DNA of 64,000 nt from positions 85,952,347 through 86,016,346 of the forward strand of contig CM072887.1 of the NCBI GenBank assembly GCA_037013685.1. The letters run 5' to 3'. This document shows positions 13,501 through 26,902 of this stretch, piece by piece (the first letter of the stretch is position 1; every line of letters begins with the position of its first letter). The position numbers and the translations under genes were made by a program. This DNA comes from Acridotheres tristis. Lineage: Eukaryota; Chordata; Aves; Passeriformes; Sturnidae. The notes under the pieces are model-generated. The model worked only from the letters and a program-made list of their open reading frames with translations. It searched no databases and was not told the DNA's origin.

Positions 13501-15477
13501 CAAATTATGATTCAGCAGTTTTACGTCACTGTTGTTTTCACAATCTTGTGCACTCAGATGCACTCGGGGAACTGTTCCTTGATTATGACAGAAAACATAA
13601 ATACTACTTTTTTTTTTTCCAGAGGTTGTTTCTTTGATTTTTAAATTTAAGAACCTGAAATTCATATTGATTTTCCTTGGACAATACAGATCTATACTTA
13701 AGGGTCAGTCTTCTGGGAAATTATTTAAATGTTTAGGCACATTTCTTCAATAGCCCATTCAGTTTCGGAAAAATAATGCCTGGTGGAAGATGCAAGACAA
13801 CTAAATGGGATATCATATTGTCTTTTGCTAAGTATCATGCAGCTGGCATGACAATCCTGACAGTGAAATATCAAGTTGATTACCAAATCTTAGATACAAG
13901 GTATGTCGCAGGAAATTCATCTATTCTACTTTCTATTTAGAAATTAAACTTTCTTCAATGTTCTATTCAGCCAATTCCAAAGCCAGTTCCTTTCTCACAT
14001 TTTGGTCTTTAAATTACAAAGGACATTAAGAAAGAGAATTGTAGTATTAATTAAAACATCTGCACACTGAAACACAGTTATAGCAGAATGAATAAAAATA
14101 AGATCACAGAAGTTTCCTGTTGTCTGGGACACTATTCATTCTTTTATGGAAGAGTTCTCTTCCTGTTGAGAAAAAGAAGAAAAGCATAATGAATAAAAGC
14201 AAAATTCACAGAAAGAATATAGTTTAATGAAAGAAAGAATTACAGTTTAATATAAAATTAGGGAAAAAACTGTTATCAAAGAAACAAATAATTTAGAACT
14301 CATATTGAGGTAGAAAGAATTTAGGCAAAACATAGCAATATCAGGGGACATCACGACATTGTCTTGAATAGGAGCTGGATAATTGACTATAACAAGTGGT
14401 GGGTAAGGTGAACAAGAATTGAACATTGTGAGCTTTGGTACAAACAGTGGCTCAATGAGTGACAGGAGAACAACACTTCAGAATAACAGGTATGTAACAG
14501 TGTTTTATAAAAGATGTCACTTTTGTTTTGTGAATTAACTGAAAAATGAAAATAAAATTCTTCTCCCTGGAGACAATAACAGATCACTCCTTTGGTTTTA
14601 TTAAGCCACGTGAATTAAGATCACAGACATATAAAAGTTTCTGAACATAGAAAAAATTAACATTCACTAGAAAAATAAGAATGTTGGAAAACTACTTAAT
14701 GCTTCTTAAAATCTGTTTCAGTCACTGACATCTATTTCAATCAACTTCCATCTCTGTTACTTCTTTAACAGAACCTCATAAAAGAATCAATGCTGAGATA
14801 AAAGGGCCAGTTTATCTATGCTCTCCCAATGCAAGACATTTTCTACATGTGTTTAAATTGTGTTGTTTTTACTATTCTTGCCGTTAGTTCTTATATAAGA
14901 TCATTAGAAATAAACATCCAGAAGAATAGGTTTTTATATCATATACACATTTTTCGACACCTGGTCTACATCAACATTTCTAGTGATTAATATTATGTGA
15001 CTTCTTGTGATGCTTAGTAGTATTCTATAACTCTCTATTTCCAAATTATTTAATGGGTGCAGTGCTTTTAAGTAAAGTCCTTCTTCTACCAAGGTATAAT
15101 AAGTGCTTCTATAATGTGAGTGCTTCAGATGTGAGTGAATTTCAATTACAGATTAGCTCAGGATCACATCTCATTCTATTACTGATGTTCTATGTTTGAA
15201 CCCAGACCCCTAGAGACTAAGCACAGGTGCTGTGAACTGATTATGTCATCTTTCCATTTGAAGTGTTTCTCATAAGGTGCTGAGCACAGCCTTTCAACAC
15301 TCCCCCCCTCAACTTATTTGAAGCCCTGTTCTTTGGTAACACTCTTGCATTAACTTAAGAGTGAGACTGCCGCAAACTTTGCTTTGTAAAACCTATTGTC
15401 ATTCATAAGGTGTTTCTTAGTCAGCCAGATTTCTCTGGAGAACAAGCCTTTTTGTGCTTTGATAGACTAGGCAGTAA
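10591..15477. other. Intronic sequence without recognisable elements
   Basis: AT-rich, with short A or T runs (for example near 11764 and 11980). Nothing else was identified. Confidence 0.6.
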
Positions 15478-15822
15478 TAACAGGAACTCTTCCAGTACCT
15501 ACAAGAAAGCTGGAGAGGGAATTTTTACAAGGGCATGTAGTGATAGGACAGGCATATACTGACTCTTTCTAAACTGAAGAGTGTAGGTTTAGATTAGATA
15601 TTAAAAGGAAATTATTCACTCTGAGGGCAATGAGACACTGGAACAGGCTGCCCAGAGAAGCTGTAAATGTGTGGATGTTTCATCTCTGGAAGCATTCAAG
15701 GTGAAATTGGATTGTGCCCTGAGTTGCCTGATTTAGTGGGTGGTATTCCTCCCCACAGTGGGGGTGTTGGGACAAGATGATCTTGAGGGTCCCTTTCACT
15801 CCAAACCATTCTGCGAAATCAC
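15478..15822 (+). mobile_element. CR1 LINE fragment, 3' region, sense
   Basis: CR1 3'-end sequence in sense orientation. It runs from 'ttccagtacctacaagaaagctggagaggga' through 'actggaacaggctgcccagagaagctgt' to 'gatgatcttgagggtccctttcactccaaaccattctg', close to the CR1 3' terminus. It is truncated at the 5' side, as is typical of CR1 insertions. The 15740-15940 open frame is not a gene. Confidence 0.88.
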
Positions 15823-17139
15823 CCTACCAATAACATTCTGCCTCTTGGTGAAGACCAGGCATTTGAGTTTGAAAAAAGTATTGGCTTGCTATATTAATGA
15901 TGTTGGGTTTGGTACTGAAAGTGGCAAGACACTTTTATAGGTGATGTCTTTTTGTGTGCAGTGGAGACAATTGTTGTGATTATATCCAGAATAAAACATA
16001 TACATTTAAATTTCCACATGTCCATGTATTTAGGTGTAAACGACATACAGTCATCCAGCTTTCTATGCTGCTACTATAGTCGATGAAATACAGTGCAGTC
16101 ACTGTAGTTGGAAAGGCAAATCAACCCTCCCTGGAGACCTGGAGCTCAAGTGTCTGTTTCAGGCTCTGTTTCCTAAGCATTCATAGAAATGCCATTGCAA
16201 ATGCCCTAGAGAACCCAAAACTTTCACAACAGCCTGGCAGATCTCTGGCAGATCTGGTAGCAATCTGAGTCTTCAGCCTCTAAAGCAGTGGGTCATTAAC
16301 TCATATCCCTAAGGACATGAGTCTTTATATATGTCAACGGAATTTTTCTCTGAGCTGGTTCACTAATTGTACTGGTTAGGTGTTTATCAGATATTCTGGG
16401 ATATAATAAAGGGCATACGTTATGTTTTGCTTTATGTAGATTACACTTTTGAAATCTCTTTTGATTGAGTGATTTATTATAGTTTGATTCATAAAATAAG
16501 TGGTCTTAAAGTACACAAATATGATTAATTTTGATGAAACTAAAACAGAAGATGTATTCCAAAAGCACATCTCTGAAAGCAACAGGCTCATCCCTGACTA
16601 GATCATAACAAATTTAAAGTTTAAAAAAATGAAGAAAATAATGCAAAATGTACAGCCAGAATGTGAGATCCTTGGAATCAAACTATTTGATCTTCAATTC
16701 TTCTCCTATCAGATCACATGTCTTGTCAATAGTTTGAGCCTTAGGTACTCAAGCATATTGGTTTGTTTGTGAAATTTAGATCCTAGCTTTATATATTAAT
16801 AGCAAGTATACACTACCTTCTGGATTAAGCATACTTCAATTTGTGAAGGCAGTGAAGCCATCTTAGAGATAACAATTTCATAGCATCTGTTTTGTTAAAA
16901 AAGTTAACAGCTTTAAGAGCTATACACTCTGTATGCTATAATCGATATTCTGACCTATACTGGACCTTATAAAAAAACTTGTTGCTTCTTCCTCAGTTTA
17001 GAAATAAGGCTGTGTTTTTAAAAAAATAGTTAATTACCAGTGTCCGTATACATTCTGCTACTAGGCACCCTTGTTTAACACTGATTTACAGCTGTATCAG
17101 AGAGGCAAACTGCATTCTTGATTAGTATTGATTGTTGGT

Positions 17140-17480
17140 GTAGTGTTGACCCAAACAGATTGTAACAGAGGAATTAAGGTTGGTGTGGCTGCAAGAACAG
17201 AACCACACTCCTCAGTAACATAAACCAAAAGATTAATTTACTTTTTAGGATGAGTATAGCAACTGTACAGCAGTTCCTCTTCTACACCACACATACCCAC
17301 ATACACACACACAGATTCATGCTCACCCAGGCCCCAGATCCTCTGGTGTGGCTATGTCCACCACCATGGACCTGGAGTAGCAGGACAGTCACTCCTGGCT
17401 GGTCCCAGTCCTGGCTGGTCTCAGTCCTGGCTGGCAGTCTGGCCTTTACCTGCAGCTCTCTATTTCAGGCTTAATCATCA
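17140..17480. mobile_element. Possible LTR fragment with internal minisatellite
   Basis: This GC-richer patch starts near TGTTGACCC and runs to about 17480, immediately upstream of a CR1 piece. Composition and overall look (a short A/T block followed by C/T-rich promoter-like sequence) resemble avian LTRs. I found no target duplication and cannot name a family. It contains three 16-bp tandem units and a short CA run. Treat it as a repetitive segment of uncertain class. Confidence 0.35.
17393..17437. repeat. 16-bp tandem repeat, about 2.8 copies
   Basis: The unit tcctggctggtcccag is repeated with one substitution, then a partial third copy follows. It lies within the possible LTR fragment. 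Confidence 0.92.
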
Positions 17481-17629
17481 CTGCAGCATCGTGTGTTTGC
17501 AAACATGTTCCCCCAAGGGACTGTGTTTTCACTACTCATTGCTTTACAATTTCAATGGCTAGGACAATGGCCTTGCTGGTCAATTCATCCTGGATAAATC
17601 TTCACAAGTTTCTCCCCTCCTAAGCTAAT

Positions 17630-17906
17630 AAGCCATCATTTCTTGATCATTGAGTCCAAGCACATACCCAGTACTGCCAAGGCCCCCATTAAACCAGCTC
17701 CCTAAGTGCCATATCTACACATCTTAAATATGTCCAAGGACAGATATTCAACCACTTCCCTGGGCAGCCTGTTCTAATGCTTGGCCATCCTTTCAGTGAA
17801 AAAATTATTCCTAATATTCAATTTAAACCTCCCCTGTACAACTTGATGCCTTTTCCTCTTGTCTCACTGATTCTTCCTGGAGAAGAAACCAACCAGCAGT
17901 TGTGGA
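17630..17906 (-). mobile_element. CR1 LINE fragment, antisense
   Basis: Antisense CR1 3' sequence with clear landmarks: 'gatcattgagtccaag', 'cagtactgccaaggccccc', 'accacttccctgggcagcctgttctaatgct', 'tttcagtgaaaaaattattcctaatattcaatttaaacctcccc' and 'ttttcctcttgtc'. It is old and truncated on both sides. Confidence 0.9.
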
Positions 17907-18120
17907 GAGTGATTAATTATTTCATACAATGAATGCAATTATTTTACATCTGTATTTTAAATTCAAAACAAACAAAAAAAAAACTTGGAAAACTACTTAC
18001 CAAACTTTTTTCAGACCATGAAATAAGTTTACCTATTAATAGATTATTCTTAAATTTTTATATATTTCTTCCAAGGAAATTGTATATGGAACATTTCTCT
18101 GTTATGCTAACCTTTTTCAG

Positions 18121-18195
18121 TTTCTGTGTGTAGATACATACACAGTATATGTGTGCATGTATATCTATATATATGTGTATGTGTCTATAGAGAGG
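18121..18195. repeat. Degenerate TG/TA microsatellite
   Basis: Alternating purine-pyrimidine sequence (tatatgtgtgcatgtatatctatatatatgtgtatgtgt) lies here, with no neighbouring element to account for it. Confidence 0.8.
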
Positions 18196-21100
18196 AGTAT
18201 ACCCCTATATTTACATGTATAGCTACATATGATTTTCGTGGTAAGGTTTCCTAGCCATCAGAGGGATTCCCTCTGAATATTGATGCAAGGTACTTGCTGT
18301 ATAGCAGAATTGAACATACAATGAAAATAGAAGCAAAATTAAGTTTTAGCAAATTTTGATAGCCCATCAGTATTCTTTCATCATCACCACGTCTATTGCT
18401 AGTCACAGTCATGTGTGATCTAAATGCTCCTTCCCTGAACACCTACAAAAGTATCCATGAGGTTAGAGGAATTAAATGGAAGTATTTTCTATACCCAGGT
18501 TAGGTGGCAAACAGTTTAATATTGAAGATAGAACTATATGGCCTCTTTGAATACTTAAACACTAATCTATTTGCCTGTTACTTCCATTAGCACTGCAAAA
18601 TAACTAAATTAGGCTTAACCCTTGCTCAGGAGAGGATATAGTCTTGAATGATGATTGCCTTCCTTTGGGATTCCTCATTACCAGCAGAATAAAACATCTG
18701 AGCAGATCAGAATACATTATTAGCTGATCAGAGCAGAGTCTATGAGTAACCAAGTTAAAACAAAATGCATAATGATTTATATAATTTTTAAAACATAATA
18801 TATGGTATTTTTTCTTTTTTGAGATGGAAGAAAAATGTTTAAATGTACATTATGCTACAAGCAATAAAGAAAACCAGCTGAAAGGAAAAGGAAATTTCTA
18901 ACAGATGTAGTTGTCTGTAACAGTGAGGCTTGAACAGTGAGGCTGAATGCAGAATAGTGGACTCAACACATGATATTTTTAAAAAATGAGACTTTATGTA
19001 CAAAATTTGTTTAAGCATAAATTGATAAGCATAGTAAATAATTTGTTGGAGGCAGTTTTGTGATCTGCTTTGTGTTTGGCTTTTTTTCCACAAATCTTAG
19101 CACCTAATGACTGCAATCCCTCTGAGGTTAGAATATATTAGTCTGCAGGTCTTACAGCAAAGTTTGGATAGAAAGGAAAACAGTTCAATGCTAATGTAAT
19201 TAGGGATTATGATCCGTGTTGAAATTAATTTCTTAATCTATTGCAATATAGAACTAGATATACTCAACTCCTAGTATGACAATAATTTCTTTGATATCTT
19301 TAACAGGTCAAAATGTTAATAAGAAGTGCTAAAATTACTTTTTTTCCTTGGACATCCATATTTCATACTTGGATTACAGTTCTGGCTTTTTTATCTTTTC
19401 TTATACACATGTTCACTATTTCTTCGGGCCCAAATAGTTTTTTTCCTCACCCATTCTTTCTTTTTAAGAAAAGAAACCTGGAAACAGTTTCACTGACAAA
19501 GAACTACTTGTAACACTTACTATTTTGAAAATTTAAGATTTAATGTGATACTGAGGTTGCAAAAATACAAAAGTGTTGGTGAATTACTAAATTAAACCAT
19601 ACCTCCTTTTTTCTTTTTTGAACCCTTATATATCTATTTACATTCTAATACCAATCTCATTACTATTTTCTACCTGGCCATGCAATCAGGACTCTTGCAT
19701 ATAATAACCTTGAAATAATAATTTCTGATAAATAGAAAATACATATGTTTCAATTTTCCATCTAAAAAAAAAGACTACAGAATATTTATTTTTTGCTAAG
19801 CCCTGCCTTGTAGAAAACTTGAGGCCCCTATCAAGCATTTTGTTTTCCCAGAAAACAATTGTTGAATTATGAGATTATAGTTAATACTCTGGGCATTTTT
19901 CCAGCACTTTTATTTATATAGATTTGCACACTGCTTTCTAGCAAATCTCTAAACACACTTGAAATAAATGGCCTGAAACCAAAAGGACTGTCATCCCTAA
20001 TCAATTAGGAAACATCTGCAACTTTATAATTGATGATTGCTAGATTTAGCACAACTGTCTATGGAATTATTTTTGCCATAAAACCACAGCAGTGTCTCCT
20101 GTTTGTGTATGCAAAGGTATTTGAGACTGATATCTCTACTGATTTACATCTCAGCTGCATTTTGCATGGCCTTTTTAGACAACTGCTGCCTGGTTTTCTG
20201 CAACTTCTTCATTCAGAAACAAATGAAAATCCAGCATTCAATTTAGATCAAAGAATCTGGTCACAGCAACAATACATGTGCTTAAACATTCACATGCACT
20301 CTTCAAGTTGCAGACAGTTGCATATATAAATCAAGTGCCTGCCCTAGAAAGAGATTTCATGAATTTAGAAGATTTAATGTCTGGATATGTCCAAATATTA
20401 AAATTTTTGCAGTACTTTCTTAATAATTTCTGGAGAATCTGCATAGAATGTTAACTTGCAATTCATTCAGAAGGCAGCATTCAGAACAGAGAAGAAACTC
20501 TTCCAAATTCACTTCTTCTGACACATAGTGCTAAAATTGCAGCAGACGTCTGCAAATGTTAGCATTTGTAATGGCAAATCATTTTTCTTGTTTAGAGGCA
20601 GTTTAAATATGTACACAGGTGTTTATATGTATGTAAATGCATATATGTATTTAAAAATGAAAGAGAATTAATAATGTATACAAATAGATGTAGTTTCTGC
20701 TTATGTTTAAAAAAAAAAGGAAAGTGATTCCTCTCAAAAGATTTCATCTCTTTCCTGTTTTAGAATATTTACCTGAAGAAACCTGTGTACCTGTAGGGAC
20801 TTATTCTACCTTAAATGTCTGTGCGTGCACACTTATGAATAAGGCTTTTTATTAGCTCAAAGAGAAAAGGAACACTGAAAAATATGAAACTTCCACTTTT
20901 TAAAATTTATTTTCAGTTTCTGTCTTTAACAGATCAACAGAATTTTACTGTAGCAAGAAATTTATTTTATCCCCATATTTTTTTTTTCTTTTTTTAAACT
21001 TTTTTTTACGATATAGCACTATAGAATGTATTTAGAAAAAAAATGAATTTTGGGTATTTTTCAACTGAGACATTGGACTTAGAACAACCAAAAATGCAAA

Positions 21101-21900
21101 ACAGTGATTGCAGAGATATTTGTCAAGCTGAATGCCCAATTTCTGTTTCTTCTTCAATCAAAACATCCTAATGTGTATACTCTCTATTTAAACTTGTAAA
21201 AGACCTAACCTGTTTTCAAAACTGTTCTGATTAACAGGCATACAAATACAACCTAGGAAAGTGCAATGAATGTATCATACAGGTTAACCACATTATACTT
21301 AATGAAGATACATGGAAAATTTGAGGTGTGATGAATAGACCCCAAACAAAAGAGGAGGCACTCTGTGCACCCAGGGTACCCATTGAACAGTTCTCTACAA
21401 GACATGTGAACTGCCCTGTGTTCAAAAGGTCAGACCTCCCAAGGAAACTTTTGTTGCTTCTATTTTCTACTATTGACATAGATGGATCATTTCCTGCTGC
21501 CGCTGAAAACATGCTTTAAATATTAACTGAGGTTCATAAGCCTCAATATAACTTTTATAAATCATTACTGCAGAGCACTAGTCAAAAATGCCATCTATGG
21601 AATGTTTTCGAGAAAGGCAGCCTGAAAATACAAGGAATGGCTTAAATTTTTCCTGATAATTAGTATGAGAAAAGCAGTTGCAAAAATCTGAAATTATTGC
21701 ATATCTTAATAAACACACCTGACTATATTTAGTAATTATTTCAGTGTTTACTGTGTTATTATATATATATGTGCAAAGAAAAGAAAATTTGAAAAAAGGG
21801 CAAGAGTTCATTTATACAACAGTCCCCTCTTCCAATGTTAGTTAATCATTTGCATATAAGGCACTATTATGAAATATAATAAAAAACATCATATATCAAC

Positions 21901-21934
21901 TCAGAATTAATCAATTATTGATTATTAATTCTGA
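21901..21934. repeat. Inverted repeat, 11-bp arms
   Basis: TCAGAATTAAT and ATTAATTCTGA are perfect complements separated by 12 bases. It is AT-rich, of unknown significance, and could be a chance palindrome or a remnant of a small inverted-repeat element. Confidence 0.75.
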
Positions 21935-23149
21935 TTATTCTGTATTTATGTCACATGAGACTGGCAAGTCTCTACAGATTCACTGAAAAAATTAAGCCAT
22001 AGCTATATTACATGATTTAGAATAACATCCTCAATTTAGATTGTTCTAATTTGGCAAGCTGTTTACATTACTGTCAAAAAGGCTACCATATGGAATGCTT
22101 CAGGAATTTTTATGGGGATAAAACCTCAGTTCTTTCTCATTTGTACTTTGCATGACCTTGAGTATGTCACTTTTCTTTGACTGTGCTCCCATCCCTCTGG
22201 CTTCATCTATTTATATTGCTAGCATTTTCTCTAATCATGTGTACAGACTCACAGATCGTGAACTGGCTATTTTGATGTTACATTCATACAAATGATTATA
22301 ACAGTGACAACAATAAATGTATCAGTGGTGAAAATTCTGAGTCTATAAGAAAAATAATATTTCAATAGTAGTTTCTTTGCCAGAGAGAAATCAGCTGGAA
22401 GTAAAGTGATTGTTAAGTCTTGTAAATACATGTATGCTTTTAGGAATTGAACAGGGTCAAGGAGACATAATATGCATAAAGCTGAACTAGTATTTTTTCA
22501 TGGCTTGGCATATTGTGTCTGAAATTATTCTCTCCTGTGAAAGTCACTGTTCTAAAATCCCTGCAGTATTTCATTTCTCTTTGAGAGTTGTAGGGCAACA
22601 GCAGCAAAGTCATCTTCTTTTTAAGGCTTTAGTTCACATTCAGCCAAAGAAGTTAATGTTTTTCTTGTTGTCAGCAATAGGCACGGAGAAAAATATATTA
22701 CTTGTAACTTCTATCTAGTGAGCAGGTACTGACTTCAAAAGAATGAGCAGATGAGGCTTAGAAAGCCACTTAGTTCAATTGTGAAAGGTCCCAGCATTCC
22801 TAATTGTCTGGAGTAAGAGAACTGTAGTGTAAGGCGGGCATGAACATTTTAAAAGTTGGAAAAGTTTGAGCCTTTCTGTATGGCTCGACACAGAGTCAGT
22901 AAAAATAATAAAATACATATCTGTGTCCTCTTTTACACAACTGGAAAACGTACTGTAGAAGGTTTGGAGAGACTGAAGTTTGGTGTGGGGTTTATGTGGC
23001 AAAAAAGTGTTTGAGTTCAGAGCTGGACACATGATTTTCAGTAATTTGATTCACTGACAGGAGGAAGGAGCAAGTTAGTGTCATCTTCTGGCAAAACATC
23101 TTCCCAAAATGGTTATGTTTGTGGTAATCCCAAAGGAAACTTTACAGAG

Positions 23150-24110
23150 TCTGAACTTTACTCAGGCTGTACTGACCTAGCTCAGCCTCAATAGAGAGTG
23201 AGGAAAAAGCAGGACATTTCTGGTTGCCATCTGGTTGCCATCTGGTGGCCATTTCTGGTCTGAAAACTCTTCTGGGGTTGCACCCAAGAATGGACTCAAC
23301 ATATAAGTGCTCTACCTCCATGCTGTTTTGGGAAAGTGTTTTCTCCTTCATCGACCCCTATTTGTGCAAGCATGTGGAATTAGCTCTCCAGGTGGTCTAT
23401 CCAGGTAGTACTTCCAGGTGCAGGAGAAACGCAAAAAGGGAATTTTTTTGGCAGTTTTGTGTAGGGATTTTCACCTCTTTAGAATAGCTTTTAGGGTAGA
23501 CGCCCCATTCTCAGGCAGTTTGTGGATATTTTTTTTATTTAGATAACATTTATCTCAGGGAACTTTTTGCTCGCTTTTTTATCTTTTTTTTTCTTTTTTC
23601 TTTTGTTCCTCCGAAATAATTTTTGGGAGTCATATATACTTATTTTTTGTCTGCTTTTTGTGCCTTTATTCTCAGAGCTGAGCTTGGGGGCCAGGATGAC
23701 TTGATTGTTTTCTGTTTCATCCAACAGCCTTTCCTGACCCCTCCAGCCTCTGAGGCAGGTTATCCCTTGCTCTGGGTTAGCCGTATCATGGATCCAGGCT
23801 GTGGCTATCCATCCCTTCTGGCAGCTTCCAGGATAGGAAGCTACCTGATAGGCAGGATCGTGCTTGATAGCTCTTCCCTGATAGGTCAGCTGGTGGGGAA
23901 GGGGAGAGTACCCCTCTTTTCCAAGTCTCCACTTTTCCCCCCCTCACTCCCTGTCAGCCAGTTTTTATAGTGGGCAGACACACGACAAACTTGCTACTCA
24001 TAAAATTGATTTCATTACAAGGCCACAACACATTTAAAGAGCATTAAAGAGCATTTAGCAAATGCCTGCTAATTTATCTCTATGTTTTTCTCCCTTCTGT
24101 GAAATTGTGG
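23150..24110 (-). mobile_element. Probable LTR of an endogenous retrovirus-like element, minus orientation
   Basis: This is a compositionally distinct block with features expected of an LTR read on the minus strand. A TATA-like ACTATAAAAACTGG lies at about 23960-23972, and AATAAA signals follow about 300 bp downstream at 23665-23670 and again at 23534-23539. Pyrimidine-rich sequence lies between. I could not find TG...CA ends with a matching duplication, so the limits are approximate and some of the block may be internal sequence. The 115-residue + strand frame at 23623-23970 is incidental. No retroviral gene was recognised. Confidence 0.45.
23219..23251. repeat. 11-bp tandem repeat, 3 copies
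   Basis: Three consecutive units of tctggttgcca are present, the third with one change. They sit at the left edge of an LTR-like block. Confidence 0.92.
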
Positions 24111-24704
24111 TGCCCCTGAGAAGTGGCTCACCTTCGTGAGCAGCAATGGTGTGAAGCACTGCAGACCAAGGACGTGGCTGACCCAAGACACTAAGACCTG
24201 AAGAAGTAATGAAATAAATAAAAGCAGTGTTGGGTAACTTTCTTAACAGATACTTATGATAGCTCTGTGAGTGCCAGGAAAGAATGAATAAAAGTACAGG
24301 AAATCAGTTAAATCAAATTTTTGGATGCAAATGCTGATTGCTGTTCCTGAGTAATTAATCATGAGATCTTAAATTCCAATATCACTTCCTGCAGAGAAGG
24401 TATTACACTAGCTCCAAACTTTTACCTCATTAGATAAAGTGAGGGATAGCACTGCATTTTAGACTGTGGGTTGAGCTGTGGAGTGCAATGGAAGTGACTG
24501 AAGACATGGGAACAGTGCTATGGGCAGATTTTATTGTCTAGAAAGGTTTGCAATCAGTGTTGGGTTAGGAAAAGGGGACCACAAAATATATTGTGGAGCC
24601 ATGAACTAGTTTTATCATTCTAGTGTTCTGAATTGCTTAGTCAATACTGAAAAACACAATAGCAAATACAATTAGAGTTGTTTTATAATTTCCTTTTCTT
24701 CTTC

Positions 24705-25212
24705 TTTTTTTTTTTTTTTCAAACAGCTGGCCTTTTATTTGGCATTATACTCAAAACTTCCAATGTTTATCCATACAATAAAGGCTGACATTTAAAGTCT
24801 TCCTTATACAAAATGTGGTGTAGGCTGTGACAAGCCATGAGGATGCTGATGACTTCTCTGTGAGGAGGAGCACAATGCTACTGGCAAAGGCTTCTTTCTT
24901 CTCACCATTTGGGTCCACTTGGGTTTCTTTAATGCAGCCACTCACACACAAAAGTCTGTGATTTGTCTGGGAGTCACCTGGGGAGTGAGTATGACGCTGT
25001 CCCCAGAGGGGCAACCCTAAAGCTGAAGCTGGAATTGGGGAAGCAGCAATCACTGAACTCATATAGATGCTCCAACAAAGCAAATCCACTTCAGACCAAA
25101 CAAGCTGAGACAAATCTTGAGACCTTACAGTGCCAGATCAATATAGGGCCTGTATTCTACTGTTAAAGGAACAAATCATATTTATTGGAGGACAGTAGGT
25201 GTTGTGTAATCG
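24705..25212 (-). pseudogene. Probable retrocopy (processed pseudogene or 3' UTR copy) of an unidentified mRNA
   Basis: A 15-base poly-T at 24705-24719 is followed, 14 bases on, by TTTATT (24734-24739). Read on the minus strand this is AATAAA, a normal distance, then a poly-A tail: the signature of a reverse-transcribed mRNA 3' end. The body to the right is GC-richer than the intron around it. Similar sequences at the two edges, taatttccttttct (24686-24699) and taattttccttct (25213-25225), may be a decayed target duplication. A minus-strand frame of 120 codons (24751-25113) ends close to the signal, but I do not recognise the protein, and the insert may be mainly 3' UTR. A genomic A-rich stretch beside an unrelated AATAAA is the alternative. 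Confidence 0.45.
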
Positions 25213-25229
25213 TAATTTTCCTTCTGAAT

Positions 25230-26902
25230 CTAAGACACACTGAGGGTGGTTACTATGGTATGGGACCTCTGGAAAAGCTAAGCACTTCTGGAAATGTTGC
25301 AGGAAGACTGATGGAATACATTAGACTGCTGAAATGTCTCCTTGGTATCCCTGTGCAGGTGACTGAATCCCACTCATAACACTACAGCTAGCAACCAAAC
25401 ACTAGGAAACAAAAATAAGCACAAGGCAATACACATTTCAGATGACAAGAATTAAATCTTTAATGAGTATAAATGTTCTAAACAGAGTTTAACAAGTAGA
25501 ATGCACAAAGTTGAGTAGATAAGGCAGACGTTCAAGGTTGGAGGTGTACTTTTTAGGCAGATAAGGATTTGAAAAGAATCTCCACCTTAGTCCAAGAAGA
25601 TAGGAAAATAGTTGTCATCGTAATAGAGGAGTTTCAAGTAGACAGGAGAACATAAATGTCTATAGTAGTGAAAAGGGATGGATTAAGATAGATAATACAT
25701 TATTTCCACAAAAAACTTTACAAATACTGTTTGTGATTGAGCACTACGTAATACCATCTTTATGGTTATACTCATTCTATCCTTTTTGGGGTGAGAGAGT
25801 GGGAATGGGAAGAGGAATCCAATTCTTAGCTTTAAACAGGAGCTAGGGATGATCCATTTTCAACAGCATTGGTAACTTAGTACAGATAGTCATTAAAATT
25901 TGTAAGATATTAGTCAATGTACATTTTCCTTTCTCATATGTAATAGATATGTTTGCCCTGAATGGGAATATCCTGTACTAAGAAAAAAGAAAGATGTGAC
26001 AATATGGGGGAAAAAAAGGGACATTTTTTGTTTCATTTGCATTAGAATTGCAAGTATCAGTTTCTATACATGTTCTTGTTTGTAATCCTTAATTTCTATT
26101 TTAGTTTTCTGCTTTTATCAAGAGATTTACTGTCCATGTGTTATGGAAGGTATGTACTACTAACAAAGTCTAGAGATTTTTTTTTGTTTCTATGCAGGAT
26201 CTTGCAATTATACATTATAAGATGAAAATCGATTAAAGTTCTAGTTATAGTGTGTAGCTCTTAGTTAAAAATCAACTTATTTCATCCCCATTGACACCTA
26301 TACAATCTTTCCAAGAAGCAGCACTTAGTATTGTTCTACATGATTCTTCAACAGTCATCTGGAATGAAGAATAAGTACTTTACAAATAGCACAGTCAGTA
26401 GAATGTTTGCACTCAGATGGTTCTTCACAGTTCTTTCTTTTCCCACTAATTTCTTTTATTGTGTTTTTAGCTCTCCAAGAACTATTATAGCTTTGTCCAT
26501 TCTTTCAGAAAGATACTCTGACTTTTTATGTGGAAATGCTGTTTTTAAGAGTTTTAACAACATTGAGGGCTGTCAAATGTGTCCCCTGATAAATAAAATG
26601 GCTTGACAGTGTTCTCTACTACTATTAAATGAAGCTATATGCTCTCCTAAAATGTCTGCACCACAGAAATCACTGTGGATACTAGTAATCTAGACAGATT
26701 GCAATATTGTCTGATCATGCTTTTGGGGAATCTAAAGTAACAGGTTTGATTTTAAATGAGTTTTTCCTAGTCATTAAAGACATTTTTTTTATATATCATA
26801 GTTTGTTCTTGCTATGGGAGTTCATCAACCTTCTCCCCAGACCACCACCATGGGAAAACTTTCAGTGCTTCTCACATCAGCCACAGAAACAGTAGTAGTT
26901 CT
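25230..26902. other. Intronic sequence without recognisable elements
   Basis: AT-rich unique sequence between the retrocopy and the CR1 fragment. Nothing was identified. Confidence 0.6.

Larger units (their letters stand above)
17907..23149. other. Intronic sequence without recognisable elements
   Basis: AT-rich, containing only the microsatellite and inverted repeat listed. Short frames here have no domain signature or splice context. Confidence 0.6.

Noticed and set aside
24751..25113. 120-residue minus-strand frame as a functional gene
   Set aside because: It sits in a probable retrocopy with no promoter or splice evidence. I recognise no protein family, and it may be 3' UTR.
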